14,066 nt of DNA from JADLFV01 sp964471555. GTDB taxonomy: Bacteria > Planctomycetota > Phycisphaerae > Phycisphaerales > Phycisphaeraceae. The notes under the pieces are model-generated. The model saw only the letters and a list, made by a program, of their open reading frames with translations. It was not told the origin of the DNA and did not search any database. Each line of letters begins with the position of its first letter. Position 1 is the first letter of the stretch. The position numbers were made by a program, and so were the translations under genes. This document shows, piece by piece, positions 1 through 7,935 of the stretch. The stretch covers positions 1 to 14,066 of the forward strand of contig CAYYGM010000119.1 in assembly GCA_964471555.1 (NCBI GenBank), given 5' to 3'.

Positions 1-294
1 ATGCGGTCATTGAACAAGTCTTTGGATCGACGTGAACCAGATGAACTGACTAAACTGGTATCTATGATATTGCATTTTAGCGATCTGTCAAGATTTAATG
101 TCGATTGGCATGTCAAATAATCTGTAAATACATATTTAATAGTATTATACATATTACATCGGTCGTATAAAGCGATATATCATCTCTTGACTTCTGCCGG
201 ATAATGTGTTACTCTCACACAAATGTAAAACGTGTCGCGATCTCGCTTTTACGTGGGGCAGATGGCTGAAATTCAGTATCACAGAGACTTCAAA
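1..294. other. AT-rich region upstream of the aldolase gene
   Basis: This stretch is much richer in A and T than the rest of the window, which is what a promoter region in a high-GC genome often looks like. A short open frame (1-120, 39 codons from an ATG at the window edge to TAA) has no recognisable content and could be the tail of a gene cut by the edge or chance. A palindrome TGTA-AA-TACA lies at 123-132. A sigma70-like promoter is at 187-215 and is entered separately. I see no RNA gene or complete protein gene here. Confidence 0.5.
187..215 (+). promoter_or_regulatory. Candidate sigma70 promoter for the aldolase-GH63 unit
   Basis: TTGACT at 187-192 and TACTCT at 210-215 are separated by 17 bases. 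The -35 matches the consensus at five of six positions and the -10 keeps T, A and the final T. A perfect inverted repeat, TGTGT (205-209) / ACACA (217-221), flanks the -10 and could be an operator. The expected start near 222 would give a leader of about 70 bases to the preferred ATG at 295. This is based on motif matching only. Confidence 0.4.
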
Positions 295-1299
295 ATGAAA
301 CGATGGCAGAGGCTGTATGTCGCTCCTTTGACGCCCGTGTCCGATGACATGCGTCTGAACATCGACCTGGTCGAGGCTCAGGCGGCGTGTCTTTTGAACC
401 GTGGCGCTGAAGGCTTCTACCTGTGCGGCGGCACGGGAGAAGGGGTTCTCCTGACGCTCGACGAACGCATGGCATTGGTCGAGCGCTGGGTGCAGGTGGT
501 GGACCCGTCAATACCTCTGATTGTTCACGTCGGCCACACCTGCCTTGAGGATGCGCGAGCCTTGGCGCGACACTGCGCCAAGTTGAACGTGGCTGGTTTC
601 TCGACCATCGGGCCGATGTATCAGTCGGTTCCCGTGCGTGATCTCGATGCCCTGCTGCGCTGGTCGGCCGCCATTGCCGAAGCAGCGCCCGGGTTGCCGT
701 TCTTCTACTACCACCTGGGACAGGTGGCCGGCCTTGCCCGCGTGAACATCGTTGAATACCTCGAACGAGCGATCGAGCGCATTCCCAATTTCGCCGGCAT
801 CAAATTCACCCATGACAACCTGATGGACTACAGCCGCTGTCTGCGTCTTGCGGATGGAACGCACGCGGTGCTGTACGGGCGCGACGAGATGATGTTGCCC
901 GCACTGAGCTGCGGCGCCCTGGGGTTTGTGGGTGGGACGTTTAATCTAACTTCGCCCTTGGCGCGACGGATTTGCGACGCCTACCGCCAGGGTCAGCATC
1001 AGGATGCCCAGCAAACGCAAGCAACGCTGCAGGAAGTGGTCGCGGTGTTTCAGCGCTTTGGCGGCTTGCCGGCCGTCAAGGCTTCGATGAGATTGCTCGG
1101 CCTGGACCTTGGTCCCTGCCGTCAGCCCTGGACCAATCCTGACCCACAGCAGACCCGGAATCTGTTGCGGGAAATTGAAAGCGCCTGGCCGCAAGTCGCC
1201 GAACTGCCGGATACAACGGGCATGAAGAGTCACGCCCCGCTCAGCCCGCGAGTGAATGTAACAATGGCTTCAAGGTCTTTGCATGGAACTTCACGCTGA
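295..1299 (+). CDS. N-acetylneuraminate lyase-like aldolase (DHDPS/NAL family)
   Basis: Class I aldolase of the DapA/NanA TIM-barrel family, expected to be cytoplasmic. Family members cleave or form pyruvate-containing sugar acids through a lysine Schiff base. From the ATG at 295 (334 aa) the barrel opens with YVAPLTP. The carboxylate-binding loop is GGTGEG (45-50), the catalytic tyrosine lies in FFYYH (136-140), and the Schiff-base lysine is K170 in GIKFTHDN. YGRDE and GALGFVGGTFN follow. The GIKFT and PFFYYH stretches resemble animal-type sialic acid lyases more than DapA, so NAL is the best call, but other 2-keto-acid substrates are possible. A GTG at 232 and an ATG at 262 lie in frame upstream; I prefer 295 because homologues begin just before the first strand. 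About 30 residues at the C-terminus extend past the usual family end. The stop overlaps the next start by one base, implying co-translation. Confidence 0.8.
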   Translation: MKRWQRLYVAPLTPVSDDMRLNIDLVEAQAACLLNRGAEGFYLCGGTGEGVLLTLDERMALVERWVQVVDPSIPLIVHVGHTCLEDARALARHCAKLNVAGFSTIGPMYQSVPVRDLDALLRWSAAIAEAAPGLPFFYYHLGQVAGLARVNIVEYLERAIERIPNFAGIKFTHDNLMDYSRCLRLADGTHAVLYGRDEMMLPALSCGALGFVGGTFNLTSPLARRICDAYRQGQHQDAQQTQATLQEVVAVFQRFGGLPAVKASMRLLGLDLGPCRQPWTNPDPQQTRNLLREIESAWPQVAELPDTTGMKSHAPLSPRVNVTMASRSLHGTSR

Positions 1300-3242
1300 T
1301 GAGTCTGCTCAGTGAATGTCTGAAAACCGCCGACATGATGCACGGCGATTTAGCCCGCGGCTGGAACACGTGGGATACGCGCAGCGTTCTGCGGCACGTC
1401 CTGCTGCCGCAAGGCCTGGGGATCAGCCTGGGTTTTGCTGCGCCCGACAAGCTCGTCTGGATGCATGGCGATGTGTTTCCCGGCCGCGAGACGGTCGGTC
1501 GCACACACGGCACCAAGCTCACCAGCATGGACAAGGCGCTGCCCGTGGGCGATGCGGTGGATGTGCTGCCGGGATTGCACGCCTACGACGGCAGCTACAC
1601 GCAACTGGAAGTCAATCTCCGTGGCGCCCGCTTTGAGGTGCAGACCGCCGCGGAAGGCAATGACTGGTGCGCGGTGGTGCGGCCGTTGCAGCAGGAGCCA
1701 TGGCTACGGGTGTTGACGGTGCGCGCGGATATGCTGTGGAATCGTCCCGGCCTGGTGGTGCAACCGAACCGCCTGCAATTGACCGCCATCATGGCGGGCC
1801 AATCGCTTCCGATTTACACGGATGGTCAACCGCATGAGGATCCCAACCTGCCGGAGCGCTCGCCGTACATGGCGCTTCGCTTGGACCGGCCGGTGGTGAT
1901 CAGCACCAACCGTCTGCTTCGGCTTGATGAGGCGGAGAGCATGATCGCTGCTGCGGCTGAACGGCTTAAGCGATCGCACGCAGCCAGCGGACCCCAGCGC
2001 GAAGCGCATGAAGCGATGCAGAGTTGCCTGGCGTGGAACGTGATTTACGAGCCCAAGCACCAGCGGGTCATCTGCACCGTGGCCCGCGACTGGAACTGTT
2101 TCCGGGGCGGCTACGCGGTGTTCTGCTGGGATGGTTTTTTCATGTCCTGGATGATCGGGCTCGACCAGCCGGCCCTGGGCTATGCCAACGCGATGGAAAT
2201 GTTCCGCGAGATGATCGACGAGTCGTTCGTGGCCAACATCGTGCAGGGCACCGGCCGCCAGTCGCGCGATCGCTCGCAACCGCCGGTGGGCAGTCTGGCC
2301 CTGCTGTCCATGCACCGGCTGCATCCCGATGAGCAGGCGCTGCGGGCGACGTGGGAGCCGCTGCTGGCCTGGAATCGCTGGTGGCACAGGGCACGCAGAA
2401 ACCGCAAAGGCACGATTTCCTCCGGGTCTCATCCCAGTCCGCCGCGCATCGGTGATCCCGCGGAGTTTGTGCAGCCCCACACCGCTGCCGGCGCTGCGCT
2501 GGAGTCGGGCCTGGATAATTCACCGGTTTACGATGCGGCCCCCTATGACACGGACACGCACCTGATGCTGGTGGAAGACGTCGGCCTGACGTCGCTGTAT
2601 GTGGTGGATTGTGAATCGCTGGCCGAGATTGCCCGGACGCTCGGCCATCACGAGCAAGCGACTGAGCTTCGGACGCGGGCGAAACAATACAAGCAGGCGC
2701 TGCGACATCTATGGTGTGATGAGCGGGGCATCTTTCTGAATCGGCGGCTGGATAACGGCCGTTGGTTGCCGTCGATCACCCTGACCAGTTTTTACCCGAT
2801 GCTGGCCGGCGCAGCGAGCAGCGCGCAGGTCGAACGGATGCTACAAGAGCACCTGTCGAATCCGGAGCAGTTCGATGGCCGCTGGATTGTGCCCGCGCTG
2901 CCGCGCAGCGATTCGTCGTTCACGGAGCAGTTGTATTTGCGCGGACGGATCTGGCCGCCCTTGAACTTCCTGGTGTACCTGGGGCTGAAACGCTACGGGT
3001 GCAGCGATATTTGTCGCAAAATCGCAGACGGTTCGTTCGAGCTTCTGGTAAGCAACTGGAAGTCGGAACGGGTGGTGGCGGAAAATTACTCAGCGATGGA
3101 TGGAACGGGCGGCCGCAGCGTGCATTCGCATCCCCTGCACGGCTGGGGTGGTTTGCTGGCGATGCCGGCGCTGATCGAGCAAGGCCTGGCAATGCCTACG
3201 CCCCCGGCTCCCGAGGCCGCGGAGATGGTCAGCTCACCGTAA
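1299..3242 (+). CDS. GH63-type (MGH1/trehalase-like) glycoside hydrolase
   Basis: A 647-aa alpha-glycosidase-like protein without a signal peptide, so probably cytoplasmic. The N-terminal ~200 residues look like a beta-rich domain; the rest matches the (alpha/alpha)6 barrel of GH63 and mannosylglycerate-hydrolase-like enzymes. Visible landmarks are FCWDGFF (275-281), ESGLDNSP (402-409) with D406 as the likely general acid, YLRGRIWPP (546-554), and AENYSA with E595 as the likely base, followed by HPLHGWGGLLA. These signatures occur in glucosidase, mannosylglycerate hydrolase and related enzymes, so the sugar cannot be named. The gene starts on the A of the upstream TGA and shares its promoter. 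Pairing with a sialate-lyase-like aldolase suggests stepwise breakdown of a glycoside, which is inference. The family call is strong and the substrate unknown. Confidence 0.82.
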   Translation: MSLLSECLKTADMMHGDLARGWNTWDTRSVLRHVLLPQGLGISLGFAAPDKLVWMHGDVFPGRETVGRTHGTKLTSMDKALPVGDAVDVLPGLHAYDGSYTQLEVNLRGARFEVQTAAEGNDWCAVVRPLQQEPWLRVLTVRADMLWNRPGLVVQPNRLQLTAIMAGQSLPIYTDGQPHEDPNLPERSPYMALRLDRPVVISTNRLLRLDEAESMIAAAAERLKRSHAASGPQREAHEAMQSCLAWNVIYEPKHQRVICTVARDWNCFRGGYAVFCWDGFFMSWMIGLDQPALGYANAMEMFREMIDESFVANIVQGTGRQSRDRSQPPVGSLALLSMHRLHPDEQALRATWEPLLAWNRWWHRARRNRKGTISSGSHPSPPRIGDPAEFVQPHTAAGAALESGLDNSPVYDAAPYDTDTHLMLVEDVGLTSLYVVDCESLAEIARTLGHHEQATELRTRAKQYKQALRHLWCDERGIFLNRRLDNGRWLPSITLTSFYPMLAGAASSAQVERMLQEHLSNPEQFDGRWIVPALPRSDSSFTEQLYLRGRIWPPLNFLVYLGLKRYGCSDICRKIADGSFELLVSNWKSERVVAENYSAMDGTGGRSVHSHPLHGWGGLLAMPALIEQGLAMPTPPAPEAAEMVSSP

Positions 3243-3286
3243 TCAACTCAACAACAGCACGGCGTCTCGCCAATGGGCCGGCGGGC

Positions 3287-4105
3287 TCAGGCGTTGCCTT
3301 CGATGTCCTGTTCGAGCTGTTCGATCTGTTGCTCCAGTTCATTGAACTGGTTGTTGCCGGTGACGTCGGAATAAGTCTCATTGCGGCGCTGCTGGTCGTA
3401 GAATTTCAAAGCCCGAATGCGGCCGACGTGGATGTGCCTGCGCATCAGCCGCCCGGCTTCCCTGGCGTTGCCGGCTTCAATGGCAGCCAGGATCGCTTCG
3501 TGAGCCGTGATGATGCCGTCGATGTTCTTGACACGGTCCGCGTAGGCGCGCCGGTTGAAGACGCGCGACATCAGGCGCAGCCCGGCCACCGTCTTCATCG
3601 CCAACTGATTGCCGGAGCGGCGGAGCACCGCCATGTGAAACGAGGAGTCCGCCTGCCCGCACTGGTCATACAGCCGGTCTCGTTTCTGCGGTGAGGGATC
3701 GTGCTCATATTGCTCTTTGATCTTGTAGAGCAGATCGATGGCGTGGCGCATCTCGCTGGCGCCGTTGGAGCCGGTGATCTGAGCGGCACGACGGGCGGCA
3801 TAGGCTTCCAGCACTTCGCGCAACTCATAGACGTCCTCGATCTCATAGCGGGTGGGGTTCGCCACAAACGTGCCGATGCCCGGCCGATGATCCAGCAGGC
3901 CTTCGCTGACCAGTTGGGCGATCGCTTCCCGCACGGGGATCGCACTCATGCCCAGGACTTTGGCCTGTTTACGGTTTGAGATCCTGGTGCCCCCCTGCAG
4001 TTCGCCGTTCTCAATCTGACGGCGAATCTGTGCATACGCCCGCTCTTTCAGTGTTCTTGATGAAACGGAAGTACTCACGCGCCCTCCCCATGGTGACTCT
4101 GACAT
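3287..4105 (-). CDS. GntR family regulator, FadR/FCD subfamily
   Basis: A 272-aa DNA-binding transcription factor. Residues about 18-85 form a winged helix-turn-helix (LKERAYAQIRRQIENGEL, then VREAIAQLVSEGLL and a GIGTFV wing). Residues about 95-235 form the all-helical FCD ligand-binding domain, with the DxxFH-type start of its metal or ligand site (ADSSFHMAVLRRSGN), then AHEAILAAIEAG and RRHIHVGR. The C-terminal tail is rich in Glu and Gln and may form a short coiled coil. It is the last gene of the glp operon, 44 bases after the XRE-cupin gene, and converges on the GH63 gene with 44 bases between stops. FCD regulators usually sense small acids or phosphorylated metabolites, so it could control either the glp operon or the neighbouring aldolase unit. 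The ATG at 4105 is preceded by GGTGG with a 6-base spacing. Confidence 0.88.
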   Translation of the reverse strand: MSESPWGGRVSTSVSSRTLKERAYAQIRRQIENGELQGGTRISNRKQAKVLGMSAIPVREAIAQLVSEGLLDHRPGIGTFVANPTRYEIEDVYELREVLEAYAARRAAQITGSNGASEMRHAIDLLYKIKEQYEHDPSPQKRDRLYDQCGQADSSFHMAVLRRSGNQLAMKTVAGLRLMSRVFNRRAYADRVKNIDGIITAHEAILAAIEAGNAREAGRLMRRHIHVGRIRALKFYDQQRRNETYSDVTGNNQFNELEQQIEQLEQDIEGNA

Positions 4106-4110
4106 GACAT

Positions 4111-4130
4111 GCCACCATTATAACCGTGGC
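4111..4130 (-). promoter_or_regulatory. Inverted repeat around a TATAAT upstream of gntR
   Basis: Perfect 5-bp arms GCCAC (4111-4115) and GTGGC (4126-4130) flank a minus-strand TATAAT (4122 to 4117), a consensus -10 hexamer, immediately before the gntR start. No convincing -35 lies 16-18 bases upstream, and the right arm overlaps the ribosome-binding region. It could be an autoregulated internal promoter/operator, or chance. Based only on the sequence pattern. Confidence 0.25.
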
Positions 4131-4149
4131 CGGGCATCGCAAGCGGCGG

Positions 4150-4731
4150 CTACGACTCTTCCGGTTGCGGTTGTCCCTGGTAAATCACCAGGGCCCGGGC
4201 GTATGTGCAGCCTTCGCTGAGTAACACACGGTGAGGCAAGTCCCGGCTCAGGTAAGCGGTCTGTCCTTCGACCAGGTGATGCGGCGTCTGGTTGTCGTAA
4301 AAGTAAAACTCAACCTGCCCTTCCAGCAGCACGAAGAACTCCTCGGCGCTGTGGCTGGTGAAATCGCGGTCTTCATCGCCCGGCCGATACTCGATGATGA
4401 ACGGGTCGATGGCGCGATCGGGTTTGCCGTAAGCCAGGGAAAAATAGGTCATACCGAAGCTGGCGCCTTCGCGTTCGACGGGCTCGCCTTCCTGAAGGCT
4501 GCCGATCAGGAACGGCACCTGCTCCGATTTGTCCAGAAAGAAGTTTGCCATATTGATCCCCAGAGCATCGGCAATGCTGCTGAGTGATCTGAGCGAAGGG
4601 GTGAGGCGGAAATTCTCCAATCGCGAGATGAACGCTTTGCTCATGCCCGTCTTGTTGGCCAAAGCCTCGACAGTCAATCCCTGCTGCTTGCGTGTTTTTC
4701 GGACGAGCTTGGCGATGCGGATCAGATCCAT
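4150..4731 (-). CDS. XRE-family regulator with C-terminal cupin domain
   Basis: A 193-aa transcription factor of the HTH-XRE plus cupin_2 type, a group that often controls uptake or catabolic genes through a small ligand bound in the cupin barrel. Residues 6-60 are the HTH (LTVEALANKTGMSKAFISRLE, an unmistakable lambda-repressor-like helix pair). Residues about 110-185 are the cupin, with HSAEEFFVLLEG (127-138) and a late histidine in LPHRV (166-169). The open frame extends to 4851, but that extension lies inside glpT and is not conserved-looking; MDLIRI at 4731 puts the start 11 bases after the glpT stop and directly ahead of the HTH. It ends in TAG, showing that TAG is a real stop in this genome. 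It lies between glpT and gntR, so it is co-transcribed with the genes it probably regulates. Confidence 0.88.
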   Translation of the reverse strand: MDLIRIAKLVRKTRKQQGLTVEALANKTGMSKAFISRLENFRLTPSLRSLSSIADALGINMANFFLDKSEQVPFLIGSLQEGEPVEREGASFGMTYFSLAYGKPDRAIDPFIIEYRPGDEDRDFTSHSAEEFFVLLEGQVEFYFYDNQTPHHLVEGQTAYLSRDLPHRVLLSEGCTYARALVIYQGQPQPEES

Positions 4732-4742
4732 GATGCGTGCTC

Positions 4743-6089
4743 TCAGGAAGGGGATGCCTCTTCCACGCTGGCGCCCTGGTTCCAGACCAATGATAGGAAG
4801 AGGATCGACAGGACACATGCTGCGACCAGGAGGATGAATCCGCCCTTCCATCCCATGTAATCCACCATGGCGCCGACGGCGATATTGGCGCTGAGTGTTC
4901 CACCCAGATAGCCGAACATGCCGGTGAATCCCGCCGCGGTGCCGGCCGCCTTCTTCGGCGCCAGATCCAGGGCGAACAACCCGATCAGCATGACCGGGCC
5001 GTAGATCAGAAAGCCGATGGCGATCAGGGCCCCCACATCAATCCACGGCCGGCCGGGCGGGTTCAGCCAATAGACGAGCAAAGCTGCCAGCACCAGGGCC
5101 ATGAACAGCACACCCGCCGGGGCGCGGCGGCCGTGGAAGACGCGGTCGCTCATCCATCCGCAGAGCAACGTGCCGGGAATACCCGCATATTCGTAGGCGA
5201 AATAGGCCCAACCGGATTGTGCGGGGTCGAAGCTCTTGGCTTCCTGCAGATAGGTCGGCGCCCAGTCGAGCACGCCGTAGCGCACGAGATAGACAAATGC
5301 GTTGGCGATGGCGATGAACCACAGGTAACGGTTGTTCAGCACGTGTTCCAGGAAGATCTGTCGGGCGGTGAATTCCTGTTCGTGCGTGCTCTGATAATTC
5401 TTGGGGTGATCGTGGCGATGATCTTCGATGGGAGGCAGGCCGACGGACTGCGGCGTATCGCGCAGGGTCAGCATGATGAACGCGGCAAGGGCGATAGCGA
5501 TCAGGGCGGGAAAATAGAACAGGCTTCGCCAGTCACCGAAAAGCAACAGCCCCAGCGTCGCCAGCGGGCCGATCAATCCGCCGCCGACGTTGTGGGCGAT
5601 ATTCCAGGCCGCGGTCTTGGTGCCGCGTTCGTTTTCGGAAAACCAGTGCACGAGCGTGCGTCCGCTGGGAGGCCAGCCCATGCCCTGGAACCAGCCGTTG
5701 GCCAGCATCAGCGCGAACATGATGCCGACGCCGGCCGTGGCCCACGCGGTGCAACCCATCGCCAGCATGATCGCCGCCGATGCGATCAGGCCCGCCGCCA
5801 TGAACCAGCGTGGATTGCTGCGATCGGAGATGCTGCCCATCAGGAACTTGCTCAAGCCGTAAGCCACCGCCACGCCGGAGAGTGCGAACCCGATCTGCGT
5901 TTTGTTGTAGCCGTGCTCCTCGATCAGATAGGGCGCCGCGAGGGAAAAGTTTTTGCGCACCAGGTAATAACCGGCATAGCCGATGAAAATGCCGGCAAAC
6001 ACCTGCAGACGCATGCGGCGATATACCGGATCGATGCGATCCTGCGGCAGACGATCGATGTGCGGCGGCGGCTTGAAGATGCTGATCAT
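4743..6089 (-). CDS. glpT: sn-glycerol-3-phosphate transporter GlpT (MFS, OPA family)
   Basis: A 448-aa inner-membrane antiporter that exchanges external sn-glycerol-3-phosphate for internal phosphate, with about 12 membrane segments. It is collinear with E. coli GlpT from the first residues (SIFKPPPH, LP...IDP.YRR). It keeps the phosphate-binding R45-K46 in YYLVRKNF and the second arginine in YLVRYGVLDW. Other conserved blocks are SGVAVAYGLSKF, GWFQGMGWPP, AHNVGGG, EYAGIPGTLLCGWMSD and APKKAAGTAAGFTG. Length matches the family. The ATG overlaps the glpD stop as ATGA, and GGAGG (plus-strand 6094-6098) sits 4 bases upstream, so translation is coupled to glpD. No glycerol kinase or facilitator is present in the window, so the locus is built for direct import of glycerol-3-phosphate. 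Recognition is by sequence pattern and is strong. Confidence 0.95.
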   Translation of the reverse strand: MISIFKPPPHIDRLPQDRIDPVYRRMRLQVFAGIFIGYAGYYLVRKNFSLAAPYLIEEHGYNKTQIGFALSGVAVAYGLSKFLMGSISDRSNPRWFMAAGLIASAAIMLAMGCTAWATAGVGIMFALMLANGWFQGMGWPPSGRTLVHWFSENERGTKTAAWNIAHNVGGGLIGPLATLGLLLFGDWRSLFYFPALIAIALAAFIMLTLRDTPQSVGLPPIEDHRHDHPKNYQSTHEQEFTARQIFLEHVLNNRYLWFIAIANAFVYLVRYGVLDWAPTYLQEAKSFDPAQSGWAYFAYEYAGIPGTLLCGWMSDRVFHGRRAPAGVLFMALVLAALLVYWLNPPGRPWIDVGALIAIGFLIYGPVMLIGLFALDLAPKKAAGTAAGFTGMFGYLGGTLSANIAVGAMVDYMGWKGGFILLVAACVLSILFLSLVWNQGASVEEASPS

Positions 6090-7732
6090 GTTGCCTCCAC
6101 CATATCAGGAATTGGATGCGCGGCCGGCGGATACTCCGTGAACTGTTGCCATAGGTTATCCGCATTTGCGCCGAAGAGAATTCGGCAACAGGCGTTCAAT
6201 CCCGGATCCCGCTGCAACTGCTGATGCCGGTGCGTCTGGGCCAGCGTCGTGCGGCGACGCAGGAAATCCTCCATGGTGACACACATCTCCTGCTCGGCGA
6301 TGTGATGAACTTCCGCCTCCATCACGTCGTTGTCGGGCATGATCGCCTTGCCCTGCTGCGGGGAAGCGGCAATCCGGGCCAGGATGCTTTCAGCCTGCGC
6401 GCCGTAGCGCCGCCACAACCGCTCCGCTTGCGTGCCCCAACCATCCTGGGCCGGTCTGTCGAGGCCGAGCTTGGCGGCAGCATCCAGGAACAACTGGCGT
6501 TGGGCGGCCGAGGGTTCGCCATACCAGACAGACTGGCTCGCCGTCATGGACAGACCGAGAGATTGAATGGCTTGGCGGACTTCTTCACCGATGTTGAGGC
6601 AGTCGGTCAGTTTGCCGCCCAGGATGCTCAGGTAACCACGCTTGTCCACCTCGATGGCGTGCTTGCGGGACAAGTTCATCCAGTCCTGCTGATCGCCCGT
6701 TTCGCTTTCCACCACCAGAGGCCGAACCCCGCAGCGCTCCGCGATGATGTCCGCTTCAGTCAGCGGCGGGTTCAATTGCAGCAGGCGATTGATGTTGCTG
6801 AGGATGAAGCGACGATCCTCGGGCAGCACGCGCTGCGTCGGCTTGAGGGTCTTCGTATCCGTGGTGCCCACGCAAGTGTGCTTGCCCAGCGGCAGCACGA
6901 AGATCGGCCGCCCGTCACTGGAGAAAAAGCTGAGCACGCAACGATCCGTCATCAGCCGCGGCACGATCAGATGCACGCCCTTGGAAAGCGCCAGGCGACT
7001 GCGGGTTTGAACGCGGCTTTGCTCCGCCTGCTCGACCGACCACGGCCCGCAGGCGTTGACAATCGTGCGACTGCAAACCTCGAAACGCGACATGTCCACC
7101 AGGTCCACCATCGGCGTTCGCCACAACCCGCCCTCATGCCGGCTGGGTGCGGCCTGTACGTAATTGACCGCGGCGCAACCGCGCTGCCAGGCGGCCGCGA
7201 TGAAGTGAAGCGTGAAGCGGGCATCGGTCTCCGGCAGGTAAGCGTCGGAATACTCCACGCCGCCGCGAAACTGCTCTGGACGGATCAACGACATGCGGCC
7301 CAGCTTCTGCCGCCCCAGGCACCGGGGCCGCAGCGTGCGGCAGTTGCCCATCAACCAGTAAAGCCAGGTTCCCAGATACAACTGCCACGGCGGACGCGGA
7401 CTGTCCTGATCGCACAGGATGCGAAAGCGAATCTCGCGCACGTTGTCGGGAAACGATCGGCAAAGCTCGTTGCGCGATCGGCACAGATCACGCACCAGAC
7501 GCAACTCACCGGACTCCAGGTATTTGATCCCGCCCCAGACCATGTTGCTGGAAGCCTGGCTGGTCTGGCTGGCAAAGTCGCCCCGCTCCACGAGTCCGAC
7601 GCGCAGCGCCGTGTCGCTCAAAGCCGCAGCACTGACCGCCCCGTTGATGCCGCCGCCCAGGATCAACACATCCAGCGGCGACACCACGGAAGTATCGCGT
7701 AATGTTCGAAGATGCTGCGCGCGACTGGACAT
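6086..7732 (-). CDS. glpD: FAD-dependent glycerol-3-phosphate dehydrogenase GlpD
   Basis: A 548-aa flavoenzyme that oxidises sn-glycerol-3-phosphate to dihydroxyacetone phosphate at the cytoplasmic face of the membrane, passing electrons to quinone. The N-terminus has the Rossmann FAD motif GGGINGA (26-32), then VERGDFASQTSQASS and VWGGIKYLESG, the family's substrate-side signature. Later blocks include KGVHLIVPR, LPLGKHTCVGTTD, ERCGVRPLV and LGGKLTDCLNIGEE, followed by the C-terminal helical domain of the DAO_C type. The frame is open to 7801, but the ATG at 7732 is preceded by AAAGGTG with good spacing, whereas the longer start has no such site. It is the first gene of a glpD-glpT-XRE-gntR operon. 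Its leader carries a promoter, palindromes and a terminator-like hairpin. Confidence 0.94.
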   Translation of the reverse strand: MSSRAQHLRTLRDTSVVSPLDVLILGGGINGAVSAAALSDTALRVGLVERGDFASQTSQASSNMVWGGIKYLESGELRLVRDLCRSRNELCRSFPDNVREIRFRILCDQDSPRPPWQLYLGTWLYWLMGNCRTLRPRCLGRQKLGRMSLIRPEQFRGGVEYSDAYLPETDARFTLHFIAAAWQRGCAAVNYVQAAPSRHEGGLWRTPMVDLVDMSRFEVCSRTIVNACGPWSVEQAEQSRVQTRSRLALSKGVHLIVPRLMTDRCVLSFFSSDGRPIFVLPLGKHTCVGTTDTKTLKPTQRVLPEDRRFILSNINRLLQLNPPLTEADIIAERCGVRPLVVESETGDQQDWMNLSRKHAIEVDKRGYLSILGGKLTDCLNIGEEVRQAIQSLGLSMTASQSVWYGEPSAAQRQLFLDAAAKLGLDRPAQDGWGTQAERLWRRYGAQAESILARIAASPQQGKAIMPDNDVMEAEVHHIAEQEMCVTMEDFLRRRTTLAQTHRHQQLQRDPGLNACCRILFGANADNLWQQFTEYPPAAHPIPDMVEAT

Positions 7733-7870
7733 TCTTTCACCTTTAATGACAAGAACCAACCCACTGGTCACCCCCGGCAGGAACGATCGTTTCCAAGTCA
7801 CCCGATGTCAGGCGGGCCGGGAAATCCGCCACGCTACGAATGCCATAACAAACTGGCAAAACGATAAATA

Positions 7871-7893
7871 AGAAAAACAAGCCCCCGCTTGTC
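7871..7893 (-). terminator. Intrinsic terminator-like hairpin in the glpD leader
   Basis: Read on the minus strand, GACAAGC and GCTTGTT form a six-pair stem plus a G-U closing pair around a GGGG loop, immediately followed by a T run (TTTTTCTT). The stem arms are plus-strand 7877-7882 and 7887-7892. It lies about 35 bases after the predicted glpD start site and about 140 bases before the glpD ATG, so it would stop transcripts before the gene unless read through. No gene ends here on this strand, which argues for attenuation rather than ordinary termination. Confidence 0.5.
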
Positions 7894-7907
7894 GCCCGGA
7901 AGCCAAC

Positions 7908-7935
7908 ACATATTGTTTAACATATGTTTACATAT
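7908..7935. promoter_or_regulatory. Overlapping AT-rich palindromes at the glpD promoter (candidate operator)
   Basis: Three alternating half-sites, ACATAT (7908-7913), ATATGT (7922-7927) and ACATAT (7930-7935), make two inverted repeats, one being the perfect ATATGT-TT-ACATAT at 7922-7935. A further palindrome, TGTT-T-AACA, lies at 7914-7922. The array covers the -10 and start site, the classic position for a repressor. A GntR/FCD or XRE-cupin protein from the same operon is the natural candidate to bind it, but which one cannot be told from sequence. Confidence 0.45.

Noticed and set aside
2762..3694. Plus-strand frame of 310 codons spanning the convergent gene ends
   Set aside because: It crosses the end of the GH63 gene and the antisense of the gntR gene, both well supported. 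It has no recognisable domain.
6224..7702. Long plus-strand open frame (492 codons) opposite glpD
   Set aside because: It is antisense to an unmistakable GlpD, with compositionally biased, family-free protein sequence. Long antisense frames are expected in high-GC DNA.
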